A stretch of DNA of 64,000 nt, taken from NCBI RefSeq assembly GCF_001310085.1, contig NZ_CP012643.1:3641501-3705500 (forward strand). Reading direction: 5' to 3'. The position numbers and the translations under genes are program-made. The notes under the pieces were generated by a model. That model saw only the letters and a program-made list of their open reading frames with translations, searched no databases and had not been told where the DNA came from. Positions 63,013-64,000 of the stretch are shown here, one piece after another; position 1 is the first letter of the stretch; each line of letters starts with the position of its first letter. This stretch comes from Rufibacter tibetensis. GTDB lineage: Bacteria > Bacteroidota > Bacteroidia > Cytophagales > Hymenobacteraceae.

Positions 63013-63621
63013 ATGAGTGAGCAAGCGCCAATAGAACGGGAAGAATTCAACATCACGGTGTACACCGAGAACCACATCGGGTTACTCAACCGCATCGCGA
63101 TGATCTTCTCCCGTCGCAAAATCAACATTGACAGCCTCAACACCTCGCCCAGCGAGATTGAAGGCATCCACCGCTTCAACATCGTGATTAACGAAACCGA
63201 AGAAGTGGTAAGCAAAATCGCCCGGCAGATTGAAAAGCAGGTGGAGGTATTGAAAGTGTACTACAACACCAACGAAGACGTGATCTGGCAGGAAATGGCG
63301 CTGTACAAAGTGCCTACTGACGTGATTGCCGAAAAAGCCAAAGTAGAACGCCTGCTCCGTGAAAATGGCGCGCGGGTGGTGGTGATCCGGAAAGACTACA
63401 CCGTTTTTGAAACCACAGGCCATCGCGAGGAAACTGATAACCTGATCAAAGTTCTGCAGCCCTTCGGCTTGATTGAGTTTGTGCGGAGTGCCCGCATTGC
63501 CATCATCAAAGGCAGCGAAGGCTTCAACCGCAAACTCCGGGAGTTTGAACGCGCGGAACCTGGGCAGGAAGTCATAGAAAACGAGTTCTTGAACAGCCGC
63601 GAGAAAGTCTTCACCATGTAA
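63013..63621 (+). CDS. ilvN: Acetolactate synthase small (regulatory) subunit
   Basis: The 202-aa protein has an N-terminal ACT domain (EFNITVYTENHIGLLNRIAMIFSRRKINIDSLNTSPSEIEGIHRFNIVI, ~10-58) that binds valine for feedback control. An ALS-SS C-terminal domain (ENGARVVVIRKDYTVFETTGHREETDNLIKVLQPFGLIEFVRSARIAIIKGSEGF) follows. It starts 21 bases after ilvB and contacts that subunit. The length is normal for the long small-subunit class. Confidence 0.96.
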   Translation: MSEQAPIEREEFNITVYTENHIGLLNRIAMIFSRRKINIDSLNTSPSEIEGIHRFNIVINETEEVVSKIARQIEKQVEVLKVYYNTNEDVIWQEMALYKVPTDVIAEKAKVERLLRENGARVVVIRKDYTVFETTGHREETDNLIKVLQPFGLIEFVRSARIAIIKGSEGFNRKLREFERAEPGQEVIENEFLNSREKVFTM

Positions 63622-63651
63622 GGCTTGAGGCTTTCTCAACAGAAGTATAGC

Positions 63652-63673
63652 GCCTGTTTTTAGGAAAACAGGC
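63652..63673 (+). other. Hairpin between ilvN and ilvC
   Basis: GCCTGTTTT pairs with AAAACAGGC (9 bp) around a TAGG loop. It lies in the 102-base ilvN-ilvC gap. It has no following T-run, so it may balance expression or protect the ends rather than terminate. Confidence 0.5.
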
Positions 63674-63723
63674 CAGAATAGACAAATAAGTAAATCAACT
63701 AATAACCCATAACAAACAGTAAA

Positions 63724-64000
63724 ATGGCAAAGATCAATTTCGGCGGTGTAGAAGAAACCGTTGTCACCCGTGAAGAATACCCGTTGGCAAAAGCCCTTGA
63801 GTTTTTGAAGAATGAAACCATTGCCGTGATCGGATACGGGGTACAAGGCCCGGGCCAGGCATTGAACATGCGCGACAATGGCTTCAACGTGATCGTGGGG
63901 CAGCGTCAGGATTCTCCTTCATGGGAGCGCGCGAAGCAAGATGGTTTTGAGGAAGGCATCAGCTTGTTTTCCATTGAGGAAGCAGCCGAGCGCGGCACCA
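63724..64000 (+). CDS. ilvC: Ketol-acid reductoisomerase (partial, C-terminus outside window)
   Basis: The frame starting at ATG 63724 runs to the window end: AKINFGGVEETVVTREEYPL, then ETIAVIGYGVQGPGQALNMRDNGFNVIVGQRQDSPSWERAKQDG. GYGVQGxGQALNxRDxG is the NADPH-binding fingerprint of KARI. About 92 residues are visible of ~330-490. It completes the ilvDBNC operon. Confidence 0.95.
   Translation, partial: MAKINFGGVEETVVTREEYPLAKALEFLKNETIAVIGYGVQGPGQALNMRDNGFNVIVGQRQDSPSWERAKQDGFEEGISLFSIEEAAERGT

Noticed and set aside
63082-63846. 254-codon minus-strand frame
   Set aside because: It is antisense to ilvN and the ilvC start; both sense genes show complete family motifs.
1-64000. CRISPR arrays, tRNA or rRNA genes, insertion sequences, integrase or attachment sites
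   Set aside because: No regularly spaced repeats, no cloverleaf or rRNA sequence and no transposase or integrase motifs were seen by reading; a tool-based scan was not possible.

Overview
The window looks like a chromosomal segment of a Bacteroidota bacterium, most likely order Cytophagales (Hymenobacteraceae-like, e.g. Rufibacter or Pontibacter relatives). The reasons are a type IX secretion (T9SS) C-terminal sorting domain, SusD-free pectin and keto-sugar genes with DUF1080, PmoA-type and PVC-type dehydrogenase domains, a YpdA-type bacillithiol reductase, -33/-7 type promoters (TTTG / TAnnTTTG) and weak Shine-Dalgarno use. The genus is an inference; no rRNA is present.

Layout. 1-5242: gltD (cut by the window edge) and gltB, glutamate synthase, minus strand. 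5665-12574: a small membrane protein, then an RND efflux operon transcribed leftwards as tetR, tolC-like, membrane fusion protein, acrB-like, with a 10-bp palindrome in front of tetR. 13141-18976: ypdA, an OmpA-like lipoprotein, a FUSC-family membrane protein, YceI and a GAF protein. 19155-20182: a compact promoter, Panacea-domain gene, overlapping single-TM gene and terminator cassette that looks like a toxin-antitoxin pair. 20241-31421: two GH28 pectinases, a GH43, a DUF4394 lipoprotein, rlmF, an AAA ATPase and a methyltransferase, interspersed with dispersed repeats, among them a ~350-bp two-copy element. 31521-38991: a six-gene operon of exported proteins (TIM-barrel epimerase, DUF1080, VOC, Gfo/Idh/MocA, PmoA-like, cytochrome-c dehydrogenase) that fits oxidative 3-keto-glycoside breakdown. 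39138-50378: a bicupin, a hypothetical, a GH28 relic, a large cadherin-repeat T9SS adhesin, an AlkB-like dioxygenase, an OprO/P porin with 11-bp phased repeats resembling a Pho box, an amidase, and a second DUF1080 protein with an extra C-terminal domain. 50494-53153: an AT-rich two-ORF locus encoding a DUF4062 (TIR-like) protein and a STAND-like protein, split exactly at an A10 run. 53388-54935: a TPR-like protein. 55082-64000: leuACDB, then a branched-chain leader peptide with attenuator, then ilvD-ilvB-ilvN-ilvC (ilvC cut by the window edge).

How they work together. The right end is one continuous branched-chain amino acid biosynthesis block with translational overlaps and an internal attenuator. 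The centre is a plant polysaccharide utilisation neighbourhood in which pectinases and an arabinanase-like enzyme sit beside an exported keto-sugar operon. A multi-half-site palindrome lies between the divergent GH28 gene and that operon.

The best candidates for something undescribed are the DUF4062/STAND locus, whose two halves would become a single immune-receptor-like protein with one extra A (or a -1 frameshift) at the A10 run, and the Panacea/TM pair. No tRNA, rRNA, CRISPR array or intact insertion sequence was seen.
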